DNA of 64,000 nt from Bin87 sp965220055 (lineage in GTDB: Bacteria > Chloroflexota > Dehalococcoidia > Lucifugimonadales > UBA3495), in the NCBI GenBank assembly GCA_965220055.1, contig CBDCPE010000004.1, positions 930,001 through 994,000 of the forward strand, given 5' to 3'. Numbering within the stretch: position 1 is the stretch's first letter; every line of letters begins with the position of its first letter. Shown one piece after another: positions 11,834 to 20,747 of the stretch. The translations under genes were made by a program, and so were the position numbers. Under the pieces are notes generated by a model. That model was not told the origin of the DNA, made no database searches, and saw only the letters and a program-made list of their open reading frames with translations.

Positions 11834-13090
11834 GTGTTGCTCAACTTCAAGCCCTCGGCCAAGGCCAATTACGGGTGGTGGCTCGTGGGGATCGGTGTCG
11901 TCGTAATGACGCTCACCGGGAATGGCCTGGTGCTCTCATTAGTGAGGATTCTGGCACCCGCGCTTTCGGGCGGATCGGGGGCGCTGCTGCTTTGGACGGT
12001 CACTTCCTCACGCCAGTTCAGCCGGGTGTTGCTGCCAATAGTTGGCTTGGCCGTGGATCGTTTCGGACCACGCCCGATGATGCTGGCAGGACTGACCTTG
12101 TGCGCCGTCGCGGCGGTGGCGGCGTCATTGCTGCCGGTCGGAGTAGCTACGTTAGCGCTATTACCGGTTTTGACGGCCGGCACATTGGTGGGCACCAGCA
12201 CGCCGGTGTTGACGAGCATCAACCACTGGTTCTACCGCCGGCGAGCGCTGGCAATAGCGGTGTTGCTGTTCGCCGTCGACGCGCTCGAATTCCCGATTTC
12301 GTTGGCGACCACGGACCTGGGAACCGCGACCCTTATTTTCGGGGTGCTCATCCTGGTGATTGGACTGCCGTTGGCAACGCAGGTCCGCCGGCAGGAGCCA
12401 GGAGTCGGCCGGGTAGCAGGGGATAACCAGCCACCGCGTGACGAACCCGGCAATTGGGACGGCGGATATTCTGCGCCGGAGTATCGGTGGACTGAAGCGG
12501 TCAGGACTCGTGAATTCTGGTTGTTGACTGCGGCCGCGGCCAGCCTCACCGCGGTGGACCAACTGACGCGGTGGTTGCTCTTTCCCATCGCCGACTACCG
12601 TTTCGAACTGGAAGGTTCATACCGGCAGTTCGAAGATCCGTACGGGATTGTTTCCTCGGTGTTCCTCCTGGTCGGCGGGCTAATGGCGATGCGAATGCGG
12701 CTTCGCAGCGCGTTATTGATCTTCGCCATCGTCCACTTGCTCGCTGTGATAATTGTCCTGCTCGCACCGAACACGTGGTGGTTATTCGTCGCGTCCGTGA
12801 TCCTTGGCGCTGGGTACGGCGGCTTGCGGGCGCTGGGCATCGCAGCGGTGGGAGACTATTTCGGAAGAAACCGGTTCGCAACCCTCTTGGGCACCCAAGG
12901 GCTGTTGATCGCCGTTGCAGAGTTGGCGATGGTGGGTGGCCCATTGTTGGTCACAAAATTGGCGGAAAACCCTACCTGGGAGTACGCAGCTGCGATAGTT
13001 CCCGCCGCGGTGGGAATAGGGGCCTACCGGATGCTCGGCGATCCCAAGCATGCACCCTCCGAGACAACCCTCGGCGACGCTCAAGGCTAA
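11834..13090 (+). CDS. Major facilitator superfamily transporter
   Basis: A 418-residue membrane protein with twelve predicted helices. Its N-terminal NYGWWLVGIGVVVMTLTGNG closely resembles the start of the preceding MFS protein, so the two are likely tandem paralogues. The loop motif is LAVDRFGPRPMM, and a hydrophilic centre lies near residues 180-215. The start is GTG at 11834. Its end overlaps by 4 bp the convergent luciferase-like gene. Substrate unknown. Confidence 0.82.
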   Translation: MLLNFKPSAKANYGWWLVGIGVVVMTLTGNGLVLSLVRILAPALSGGSGALLLWTVTSSRQFSRVLLPIVGLAVDRFGPRPMMLAGLTLCAVAAVAASLLPVGVATLALLPVLTAGTLVGTSTPVLTSINHWFYRRRALAIAVLLFAVDALEFPISLATTDLGTATLIFGVLILVIGLPLATQVRRQEPGVGRVAGDNQPPRDEPGNWDGGYSAPEYRWTEAVRTREFWLLTAAAASLTAVDQLTRWLLFPIADYRFELEGSYRQFEDPYGIVSSVFLLVGGLMAMRMRLRSALLIFAIVHLLAVIIVLLAPNTWWLFVASVILGAGYGGLRALGIAAVGDYFGRNRFATLLGTQGLLIAVAELAMVGGPLLVTKLAENPTWEYAAAIVPAAVGIGAYRMLGDPKHAPSETTLGDAQG

Positions 13091-14049
13091 TCGGTTGCAG
13101 ACGCGAACCGGGCCATGACTTCGTCGGCGAACAGGGCGAGGGTCTCGGAAGGCGCCGGATCCGGGAAAACGACGAAGAAGTAACGAATGCCGTAGTCCAC
13201 GTACTCCTGGATCCGGTCGCACACCTGTTCCGGTGTGCCCGCAAGGGTATTGCGCAAACGCCCGTTCTGATATTCCGTAACGGTCATTCCGGCCCGTTCC
13301 GCGAGATCGGCTACCAACTGGTCGTATTCTCGCTGGGTCGGAGCGATCACGCAGTCGGCGTTGTGCGTCAGCTCGATGGTAGCGGGGTCTCGCCCGGCGG
13401 CTTCAGCAGCGCCGAATATGACGCTGGCGTGTTGCCTGTGTTCGTCCACGGTATCGTTTGAACCGGCGTTACTGATATCGGCGATGCGCCCGATGGCTGG
13501 GAGGACATAACGCGGGCCGTGACCACCAACCAGGATCGGGGGCGTGGGACGCTGGATTGGTTTGGGTAGAATGGACGCACCGGAAACGGGGTAGTATCGA
13601 CCGTCGAAATCCACGGACGGCTCAGTCCATAGGCGGCGGATCAGTGCCACCGCTTCTTCCAGCATCGCGCAGCGCGCACGCGTCGATGGAAAGGGCAAGC
13701 CGCTGGAGACGGTGTCGCTGCGACTGCCGCCGGCGCCGATGCCCAGGGTGATCCTACCGCCGCTGATAACGTCCAGCGTCGCCACCATCTTAGCCGTGAG
13801 CACCGGGTGGCGGTACGGGTTCGCCAGTACCATCGGCACCGCGCGGATACGCTCGGTCTGGGCCAGCAGTGCGCTGAGGGTGGTCCAACATTCCAGTGCG
13901 TCAATGGTCAGCAAATCGAACAGGCTGGCCGAGTAGTAACCCAACCGGTCGGCTTCCTGCCAGACGCGGAGCAGGTCTTCGTACCCGTAACGGTACTGGT
14001 TGATGCGGACGTTGAACTTGACCGGGGCGTTTACGGAGGCGGATGCCAT
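13087..14049 (-). CDS. LLM-class flavin/F420-dependent oxidoreductase
   Basis: This 320-residue protein is of the luciferase-like monooxygenase family (bacterial luciferase/alkanesulfonate monooxygenase fold). Typical blocks are visible: TERIRAVPMVLANPYRHPVLTAKM for the barrel strand 3/4 region, a glycine-rich GRITLGIGAGGS flavin-contact region near residue 100, and PPILVGGHGP near residue 170. It would use reduced FMN or F420. Which cofactor cannot be decided from sequence. It is the downstream member of a pair of LLM genes on the minus strand, separated by a palindromic repeat. Confidence 0.88.
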   Translation of the reverse strand: MASASVNAPVKFNVRINQYRYGYEDLLRVWQEADRLGYYSASLFDLLTIDALECWTTLSALLAQTERIRAVPMVLANPYRHPVLTAKMVATLDVISGGRITLGIGAGGSRSDTVSSGLPFPSTRARCAMLEEAVALIRRLWTEPSVDFDGRYYPVSGASILPKPIQRPTPPILVGGHGPRYVLPAIGRIADISNAGSNDTVDEHRQHASVIFGAAEAAGRDPATIELTHNADCVIAPTQREYDQLVADLAERAGMTVTEYQNGRLRNTLAGTPEQVCDRIQEYVDYGIRYFFVVFPDPAPSETLALFADEVMARFASATD

Positions 14050-14066
14050 TGGTCTAACCCAAAGAA

Positions 14067-14094
14067 GTAGGGGCGAACAATCATTCGCCCCTAC
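14067..14094. repeat. Palindromic repeat GTAGGGGCGAA...TTCGCCCCTAC
   Basis: A perfect 11-bp inverted repeat around a 6-nt loop lies between two luciferase-like genes. It is the cleanest of three related copies in this window. It could end the transcript of the upstream gene, but it lacks a T tract. Confidence 0.8.
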
Positions 14095-14117
14095 GCGGGA
14101 AGCCGATTTGAGCCGGA

Positions 14118-15302
14118 TTACTTCGAGCCGTTTCCGTTGCGGAACGCGGGAATGACTTCCTTGCCGAACTTCTCGATGGAGCCCATCACCTTCTCGTGGG
14201 GGATGGTCTCGGTCTGCATGATCAGCATGACCTGGTCGACTCCGATGTCCTCGTACATCTGGCAGGTCTTGATGCAGGACTCGGGGTCTCCGGCGATGAT
14301 GACACCGCGGTCGGACAGGGTCTTGCCGTCAAGCTGCGCGATGGCCGCCCGGGCGGCGCCGGGACCAGCGTCCAGCGACAGACCGACGTCCTGCGCCAGC
14401 TGCTGGTGCTCCTCGTCGGACTGGCGAAGCCACCGGCTGAAGTCAGCGCTCAGGTGATCCGGCACGCCACCCCAGGCTTCGAGAAGCTCTTCGTAGGCGC
14501 CGATACGCCCGGCGATGTAGGGCTTGTCCGGGCCGAAGAAGGTCTTCATCGACTCGGCGGCCAGTTCCTTGGCGTAATCGTCGTCGTCGTCGCAGAAGCC
14601 GTGGACGTTATTGCCCCAGAACTCGGTGATGAACTCGCCGACTGGCTCGCAGTCCTTCAGGGCATCGCGGTAAATCTGCACCTTTTCTTTCAGCACTTCG
14701 ACGGCGTAAGAAGCGGACGACAGCACGCCGATACCCTTCTGGGCGGCCAAGCGGAAACTGTCTTCTGAAGTGCAGGCGAGGTACATCCGCGGGTGCGGCT
14801 GCTGGAAGGGCTTGGGGAGTACCCGGCGCTTGGGCACGCTCCAGTTCTCACCCTCGTACTCGTACTCGTCGGACGTCCAGATCTTGGGCAGCATGTTGAT
14901 CGATTCGTTCCAAAGGTCGCGGGTGTCCCGCGGGTCAACGCCCAAACCGGTTTGCTCATAGGCGTTGGATCGCCCGGTTCCCACTTCAATGCGACCGTCG
15001 GTGAGCTGGTCCAGCAGCGCCACGCGCTCGGCGACCCGAACCGGGTGGTGATAGGGCAGGATGCAGACGCCGTAGCCGATGCGAATCTGTTTGGTGATAC
15101 GGCTCAATGCGCCGAAGATGGCGTCTTGCGACGGAGAGCCGGAGAAACCGGTCAGGAAGTGGTGTTCAACGAACCACAGGTTGTCGAACCCTACCTGGTC
15201 GGCCAATTCACACTGTTCCAGAGTTTCCTTATAGAGGGCGTTCCAATCGATCTCAGTGCCCTCGAACGGGCGCTGGCATTCGTAAAGCAAACCGAATTGC
15301 AT
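14118..15302 (-). CDS. LLM-class flavin-dependent oxidoreductase (luciferase-like)
   Basis: A 394-residue luciferase-family protein. It opens MQFGLLYECQRP and has the family blocks FLTGFSGSPSQDAIFGALS, ILPYHHPVRVAERVALLDQL and GRIEVGTGRS. A C-terminal segment ISGDPESC-like (IIAGDPESCIKTCQMY) resembles the ending of F420- and FMN-linked LLM proteins. The start at ATG 15302 is chosen because an AGGAG lies just upstream; the frame is open 32 codons further but that part looks non-coding. It differs strongly from the 13087-14049 protein, so this is not a recent duplication. Confidence 0.88.
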   Translation of the reverse strand: MQFGLLYECQRPFEGTEIDWNALYKETLEQCELADQVGFDNLWFVEHHFLTGFSGSPSQDAIFGALSRITKQIRIGYGVCILPYHHPVRVAERVALLDQLTDGRIEVGTGRSNAYEQTGLGVDPRDTRDLWNESINMLPKIWTSDEYEYEGENWSVPKRRVLPKPFQQPHPRMYLACTSEDSFRLAAQKGIGVLSSASYAVEVLKEKVQIYRDALKDCEPVGEFITEFWGNNVHGFCDDDDDYAKELAAESMKTFFGPDKPYIAGRIGAYEELLEAWGGVPDHLSADFSRWLRQSDEEHQQLAQDVGLSLDAGPGAARAAIAQLDGKTLSDRGVIIAGDPESCIKTCQMYEDIGVDQVMLIMQTETIPHEKVMGSIEKFGKEVIPAFRNGNGSK

Positions 15303-15471
15303 GGCATTTCTCCTGTGCGGCGGGACTGCTACGAGGGGCGCTTCAGGCCAATCGCGAGCGAGTGCGCGACGAAAGGCAACCAAAAGCGCCAAACGCAATT
15401 GTTGGCGGCAGTATAGCGCAATCGCGATCTCTTGACGAATGAATGATCGCCGGCGACACGCTGGAAAGAGG

Positions 15472-15954
15472 TCATCGCGTGGCGAGCCATGCGTCGTAAT
15501 TTTGCTGCATGTAATCCACGTGCTCGGGGATGTGAACTTCGTACACGGCCAACCAGTCGTCCAGGGTCACATCGCCGTTTTCCGGGTGGTAGCACGTGTT
15601 GGACCAAACAGATTCGGGCAGCGTCGCGACAAGGGCGTGCGTCTCGCGGCGGAGCAGGCGGAACAATTGCAGCGCGTCTTCCACGCTCCGGTCGGCGTAA
15701 CCGAGCCGCTCTGCCCAGCCGTTTTCATCGTAGGCCATCAGCGGCTCGCCAGGCTCCGCAATCAAACGGCGGCACCGGATGTAGCTGTTGGCCTCACTGT
15801 CCGCGATGTGCAGGAGATGCTCCCGGATGCTCCAGCATCCGTGCTCGTCGCGAAAGTCCCACATCTCTTCTGGGAACCTTTTCAGGCCCTCGATCAGGGT
15901 TTCGTAACCGGCGGCAAACGAATCGATTTTGAGTGAACGGGTTCCGGGCGTCAT
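15472..15954 (-). CDS. DinB/YfiT-like four-helix metal-dependent protein
   Basis: A 160-residue protein of the DinB superfamily. The helix with WSIREHLLHIADSEAN (around residue 42) has the typical first metal-binding histidine. A second histidine pair is seen in YEVHIPEHVDYMQQN near the C-terminus. Members include thiol S-transferases and many proteins of unknown role. The ATG 15954 follows AGGAAAAC. It stands alone upstream of the two LLM genes and is followed upstream by a long gene-free, repeat-rich tract. Confidence 0.82.
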   Translation of the reverse strand: MTPGTRSLKIDSFAAGYETLIEGLKRFPEEMWDFRDEHGCWSIREHLLHIADSEANSYIRCRRLIAEPGEPLMAYDENGWAERLGYADRSVEDALQLFRLLRRETHALVATLPESVWSNTCYHPENGDVTLDDWLAVYEVHIPEHVDYMQQNYDAWLATR

Positions 15955-16140
15955 GTTTTCCTCGTCAACACTGATTGCAACGGATCAGCCTGGATTTGGT
16001 CGGGCGCCGAGGGTGCGGACACCGTTGGGGCGGTCCCGTGCACGCGGCGTCGAACGGCCCAATCGCCAACCATTATGACCGGGCCGGCAATAGCCAGGGT
16101 ATTTCCAGAGTCCCCCATGTCCTAGCGAGCGCCCTTTCCC

Positions 16141-16236
16141 TGTCATTGCGGGCACCCGTTCCCTTGCCATTGTCATCTCCCTTTCGCTTGTCATTGCGGG
16201 CACCCGTTCCCTTGCCATCGTCATCTCCCTTTCGCT
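16141..16236. repeat. 48-bp tandem repeat, two full units
   Basis: Units start at 16141 and 16189, each opening TGTCATTGCGGGCACCCG. A third partial unit begins at 16237 and runs into a dispersed-repeat copy. Confidence 0.9.
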
Positions 16237-16266
16237 TGTCATTGCGAGCGAAGCGCGGCAATCCCC
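16237..16266. repeat. Dispersed repeat copy, plus orientation
   Basis: The copy begins TGTCATTGCGAGCGAAGCG and continues into GCGGCAATCCCC. Similar copies lie at 16459, 16774 (inverted), 17091 (inverted) and 17607. Confidence 0.85.
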
Positions 16267-16313
16267 TCGCGATGCAAGGCTTTCGCCCCGGCGGCCATCC
16301 CTCTACCCTGACA

Positions 16314-16330
16314 GTAACTGTTCAGAATTG
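16314..16330. mobile_element. Solo IS66-type terminal repeat
   Basis: GTAACTGTTCAGAATTG is nearly the same as the terminal repeats of the two IS66 elements in this window (46278 and 62596). No transposase is attached, so it is a remnant or a chance match. Confidence 0.4.
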
Positions 16331-16458
16331 ATGACATTTCCTGTTGGAAAGTCGTCATTCCCACCAAACCACCCACCGGCCATTCCCGCGAAAGCCGCAA
16401 TCCAGCTCGCCCCGCTCTTCCCAGCCCACCCACCTGTCGTAGCGAGCACCCACCCACC

Positions 16459-16492
16459 TGTCATTGCGAGCGAAGCGCGGCAATCTCGTCGC
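16459..16492. repeat. Dispersed repeat copy, plus orientation
   Basis: It begins TGTCATTGCGAGCGAAGCG, followed by GCGGCAATCTCGTCG. Confidence 0.85.
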
Positions 16493-16773
16493 GATGCACG
16501 GATTTCTCCGCGGCAGCCGGCCCTATACGCCGACTCCAGGGTCATTCGATTATCCAAGCACACGGCAATGACTTTCGCCAGACCGTTCCTTCATCCACCG
16601 TCCGCTCATCCTGAGCTTGTCGAAGGACGAGCCGACTCCCGGCGGCACCCACGATAATCGAAAGGCCCTGACGCCGACTCCAGGGTCATTCGATTGTCAT
16701 TACGAGGGGCAGAGCGACGCCGCGATCTTGTTGCGGTCAGACCGCTTGCGCCAAGTATGACTACCACGCCGAC

Positions 16774-16803
16774 GAGATCGCCACGCTTCGCTCGCAATGA
16801 CAT
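16774..16803. repeat. Dispersed repeat copy, inverted
   Basis: It reads GAGATCGCCACGCTTCGC, then TCGCAATGACA, the reverse complement of the plus-orientation copies. Confidence 0.85.
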
Positions 16804-17090
16804 TCAGGATAATCGAAAGGCCGACGTCACATTCCCAAGGCCTTTCCATTTTCCCAAATCCGGTGTGTTTTTTGTCGTGCTGGATGCAAGCGTGGCCGCT
16901 TGCACCGCAGGGTTTTCGGGATTTCCGCTTTCGGGGGAGAGCCGGTGGCGGGGAGCGGGAACGGGATTTTCGGAGGATAGAAATGCCCGGTGGGCGTACG
17001 CCAGGGCCTTTCGATTGTTGTCGCCAGGGATGACGCGATGTGCGCGTCACCGGGCGACGCAACCGCTGTCGGCAAGAGCCCGTGCTACGG

Positions 17091-17123
17091 CAACGAGATT
17101 GCCACGCTTCGCTCGCAATGACG
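17091..17123. repeat. Dispersed repeat copy, inverted
   Basis: The copy has GAGATTGCCACGCTTCGC followed by TCGCAATGACG. It is nearly identical to the copy at 16774. Confidence 0.85.
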
Positions 17124-17606
17124 TTTGGGAAAATCGAATGACCCCGCGCCGACTCCCACTCCCTTGACATAGACGAACTCCTGTTCCATAATCAATCCCG
17201 TCAGGTGACAATTCGCTCAGCCAGAGCCATACGGTCGTTCACGGCCATCCGTTAGCATCAAAATCGCAATACCTGGTCGTACGACGACAGGGACCGCCGC
17301 CGTTCCCACCCGGGAATCTCGCCGGCGCGGTCCTCAGCGGCCACAGGAGACGCCACTATCCTGGGAGATGCGGCCATGACCCTCGCGGTCGGCCCGCAGT
17401 GATCCGAAACAGGGGCTAAAACTTTGCGTACCACCCCGGCCGTGGGGCTAACAGACGACCATCAGGCTCTGGCAGAACGAACCAAATCACCGCACCGAAA
17501 CCCTGACCGCACCAAGTATCCAACGCATCTGGCACGTACCCACTTGCGTTCAAACTGTCATTGCGAGGGAAGCCTCTGCCCTATCATTGCGAACGCCCTT
17601 CGTCCT

Positions 17607-17639
17607 GTCATTGCGAGCGAAGCGCGGCAATCTCGTCGG
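17607..17639. repeat. Dispersed repeat copy, plus orientation
   Basis: It begins TGTCATTGCGAGCGAAGCG, followed by GCGGCAATCTCGTCG. A degenerate copy lies just upstream at 17557. Confidence 0.85.
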
Positions 17640-18382
17640 CGGAAAAGACGTCGTCCAGGTGATGGGATTGCTACGTCGCTTCGCCCCATGCAATACCTAG
17701 CTGGGTGCGCGTGAGGGCGACGTATCGCTACACCCGACCAGGACGCCCGTGAACCCAGATCACCACCTCAGCCGCAACCTTCATTTCTTGGACCTTGTCA
17801 ACGCCGATCTCGACGCCGGCGATACCAGCGCGCTGCCAGAGCCCTCAGACGCTCCGCCACTCACACCGTGACCGCTGCCGCGTCCATTGGCATTATCCTC
17901 ACAATACCCGACGCCGTCTGCACATCGTGATCAGCCGGCTCATGTTCGACGGCTTGCTGGAGAACACCCACCAGCGCACCTTGCGTCAGGTGTACCAGTT
18001 GTCTGACATCGTCGCCTGTCCCAAGTGCGCCAGCGTCGACCCCCTGCTCGCTTCCCGCGGCTAGCCCCTCAGCACGATTTGCAGTCACCATCCCTCTCTC
18101 GCCTCCGCAAAGTCCTCGCGGTAGTGCGCACGGCCTTTCCAAAGTTCAACCGTCATTCCCGCGAAAGAACGTGACCCCGTACTCGATACGGGGCAGGGAT
18201 CCAGGAATCCTAATCTAAAACATCCTGGCCATCCTGTTCATCCCGGCAAAACAATGTCCCCAACGCCAAGACTTAGGAAAGACCCTGCGCAGTAGCCGTC
18301 GCCACTTGCGAGCAGCGGCGATAAAGGCGATAATCCGCCCTAAAGCGATAATCCGAAAGCGTTCATCAGGAGGCGCAACGGA

Positions 18383-19921
18383 ATGAAGTACGACGTAATC
18401 ATTATCGGGGCGGGTTCGGCCGGCTGCACCATGGCGGCCAGGCTGACCGAAGATCCCGACCGGTCGGTGCTGCTGCTAGAGGCGGGGCCGGACTACCCAG
18501 ATTTTGAGCTCTATCCCGATGACCTGAAATTCGGTTACGACCAGACGGCATCGGCGGTGGACGCTCCGCATAACTGGACCTTCTGGGCTCAAAATCCCGG
18601 CCAGGCTAACCCGATGCCTGTACCCCGCGGCAAAGTGGTCGGCGGATCGTCTGCTATCAACGGCCAGGTGTTACTCCGCGGCGTTCCGGAAGACTACGAC
18701 GCCTGGGCGGCCTTGGGCAACGACGAGTGGAAATTCACGGAATGCCTGCCGTACTTCCGCAAGATGGAGACGGACACCGACATCACCGACGACTTCCACG
18801 GCAACACCGGTCCGATACCCGTGCGGCGACACCGCCAGGAAGACTGGCTTCCAGCGCAGGTAGCATTTTGGAACGCCTGTCGCGACGCGGGCCACCCCCA
18901 CGACCCTGATATGAACCATCCGGATTCTGGTGGCGTCGGACCGGTGCCGATGAACAACCCCAACGGCGTGCGCATGAGCACGTCCATCACGTACCTGCGG
19001 GAAGCCCGGCATCGCCTGAATCTGACCATCCGCCCCAACGTCAACTGCCGCCGGATTCTGTTCGAGGGCAAGCAAGCCGTTGGCGTGGAGGTGGAAAGCA
19101 GCGGAGAGGTATTCACCGTGGAAGGCGAGGACATCATCCTCAGCTCGGGTGCGATCGCCTCCCCCCAGTTGCTGTTGTTATCCGGTGTGGGGCCGGCCGA
19201 CCACCTGCGGGAGATGGGTATTCCGGTAGTCCACGAACTACCCGGCGTGGGTCAAAACCTGCGCGACCATCCCAACATCCGCGTTCCCGTGAAGGTCAAG
19301 GATGACTTCCCGCTGGACGCCGCCGCTCCACGCACCCAGGTCTGCCTCCGCTACACCGCCAGCGGCAGTCACTTGCGCAACGACATCCAGATCATGCAGT
19401 CGTCCTTCTCCTCGCCCATCGCCGGCGATCCGCTGGAGGCCGAGGGCATTCGATTTACCTGCATACTGGAGCTCGCAATCGGGTCGGGGCAATTGCGCTT
19501 GGCCAGCACCGATCCGCAAGACCAGCCGGCGCTCAACTACAACTACTTCCAGGAAGAGTTCGACCTGTCCCGCATGCGCGAAGCGGTTCGCGTGTGCGTA
19601 GACTTGCTGAAGAACGACCACTACAAGGACGTGGCGGACGAGCTCCTGGATCCGTTGCCGGCAGACATGGAGAGCGACACAGCGTTGGACGATTGGCTCC
19701 GGCGCACGGTGAGTACGTCTCAGCACATTTCCGGTACCTGCAAGATCGGGGCGGCCGATGACCCCATGGCGGTGGTCGACCAGCATTGCCGGGTGCACGG
19801 CATGGAGAACCTCCACGTGGCCGACGCTTCGGTAATGCCGAACTGCATCCGCGCCAACACCAACTGCACGACGATCATGATCGCCGAGCGAAAGTCCGAC
19901 TGGTTCCGCGCCGGGGAATAG
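18383..19921 (+). CDS. GMC-family FAD-dependent oxidoreductase (choline dehydrogenase-like)
   Basis: A 512-residue glucose-methanol-choline oxidoreductase. The N-terminal FAD-binding motif is IIIGAGSAGCTMAARL, followed by LLLEAGPDYP. The GMC signature 1 region reads PRGKVVGGSSAINGQVLLRG near residue 80, and signature 2 is SSGAIASPQLLLLSGVGP near residue 255. The C-terminus carries the catalytic His region STSQHISGTCKIG and DASVMPNCIRANTNCTTIMIAER. It probably oxidises a primary alcohol, with electrons leaving through FAD. The start has AGGAGG-like sequence just upstream. The selenoprotein candidate follows 25 bp later on the same strand, so the two may be cotranscribed. Confidence 0.92.
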   Translation: MKYDVIIIGAGSAGCTMAARLTEDPDRSVLLLEAGPDYPDFELYPDDLKFGYDQTASAVDAPHNWTFWAQNPGQANPMPVPRGKVVGGSSAINGQVLLRGVPEDYDAWAALGNDEWKFTECLPYFRKMETDTDITDDFHGNTGPIPVRRHRQEDWLPAQVAFWNACRDAGHPHDPDMNHPDSGGVGPVPMNNPNGVRMSTSITYLREARHRLNLTIRPNVNCRRILFEGKQAVGVEVESSGEVFTVEGEDIILSSGAIASPQLLLLSGVGPADHLREMGIPVVHELPGVGQNLRDHPNIRVPVKVKDDFPLDAAAPRTQVCLRYTASGSHLRNDIQIMQSSFSSPIAGDPLEAEGIRFTCILELAIGSGQLRLASTDPQDQPALNYNYFQEEFDLSRMREAVRVCVDLLKNDHYKDVADELLDPLPADMESDTALDDWLRRTVSTSQHISGTCKIGAADDPMAVVDQHCRVHGMENLHVADASVMPNCIRANTNCTTIMIAERKSDWFRAGE

Positions 19922-19946
19922 ACCAAAAAGCAAGAGGTAAACGACC

Positions 19947-20726
19947 ATGACAACCGCACAGAGAGAAGTCCACGTCTACACCAACCCTGGTTGATTCAGT
20001 TGCCGGACGCTGGAAGAATTCCTGTCGTCCAACGGTGTTCAGTATGAGCACCACGATCTTCTGACTGATGACGCAGCCCGCGAGGACCTGAAGTCGCGCG
20101 GAGTGCTATCGGCCCCAGTCACTATCATCGACGGGACTGAGGTCATCATCGGCTACTATCCCAAGAAGTTGATCCCTGCCCTGGGCTTGGAAGATGCGCC
20201 CATCGACCTGTCCGGCCGTACCGCCTGGCTGGCGGACAAGTACCGACGCATCCTGGGCGCAGCAGTTAGGGTTACCTGTGAGTTGAGCGACGAGCAGCTG
20301 ACTCGGTCCGTACAGTGGCGGCCGGAAATGCTTCGGGACACCCTGGTCCATATCGTGTCGTTCCCCGAGTTGGCCTACACCAGCCGGACGCGCGGTTCCA
20401 TGAACAGCGACGACATGCGGGCGTGCAAGGAAAGCCTCGCGCACGTGAACAAGTCCGATGATATCGCCGCGTACGCCACAAAGGTGATCGATGATATCGC
20501 CGATTTTCTCAACAGCGGGGACACGGAAGGTTTCGAACGCGTGGTCCCAGCCCATTACGGCGGCGAAGTCACCGTTCTCGAGTTGCTGAACATAATCCTG
20601 AGCCACAGCACCCACCATCTGAAGCAGGTGTACTGGTTCATGGACGACCAGCTGGGCCAGCCGGCCAAGACCCCCGCTTCCGATGAGGACATGGAAGGCA
20701 TCTTTACGCCAGCCCAGTTGATCTAG
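19947..20726 (+). CDS. Glutaredoxin-DinB fusion with in-frame TGA (candidate selenoprotein, UxxC)
   Basis: Read through the TGA at 19992-19994, the frame gives 259 residues. Residues 1-80 are a glutaredoxin/NrdH-like domain. VYTNPG precedes the TGA and FSC follows it, so the TGA falls exactly where TxPGCxxC proteins have their first redox cysteine. The cis-proline block SAPVTIIDG and the closing IIGYYPKKL are also present. Residues 85-255 are a DinB-type helical bundle with the histidine pair SHSTHHLKQVYWF near the end. A hairpin with its loop 22-24 nt after the TGA matches the bacterial SECIS layout. AGAGGT precedes ATG 19947. The alternative is a nonsense-mutated gene or a downstream start at GTG 20103, but that would begin inside the glutaredoxin fold. 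The PAC2 gene follows 21 bp later. Confidence 0.75.
20005..20030 (+). promoter_or_regulatory. Candidate bacterial SECIS hairpin
   Basis: GGACG (20005-20009) pairs with CGTCC (20026-20030). Inside, GGAA (20012-20015) pairs with TTCC (20019-20022), leaving a GAA apical loop. The loop begins 22 nt after the TGA and its first base is G, as described for bacterial SECIS elements (loop roughly 16-37 nt after UGA, with an early G). Confidence 0.6.
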
Positions 20727-20747
20727 GGGTGTTGTCAGGAGGACGTC

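Larger units (their letters stand above)
15955..18382. other. 2.4-kb gene-free tract rich in short dispersed repeats
   Basis: No open frame here resembles a protein family. The tract holds a 48-bp tandem repeat and several copies in both orientations of a motif around CATTGCGAGCGAAGCG. It also has two copies of a CGCCGACTCCAGGGTCATTC block (16528 and 16669) and a hairpin CCCCGTA-ctcga-TACGGGG (18175-18193). It ends 12 bp or less before the GMC oxidoreductase gene. Confidence 0.75.

Noticed and set aside
16141..17640. CRISPR array
   Set aside because: The repeats are in both orientations, irregularly spaced, and have no uniform spacers; no cas genes are nearby.
17861..18142. Small gene on the minus strand
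   Set aside because: No family resemblance, weak start and location in a repeat-rich tract; the opposite frame is equally open.
20103..20726. A shorter protein starting at GTG 20103 in the glutaredoxin-DinB frame
   Set aside because: The frame extends upstream through a TGA to an ATG with a Shine-Dalgarno, and the upstream part is a clear glutaredoxin; a start at 20103 would cut the fold in the middle.
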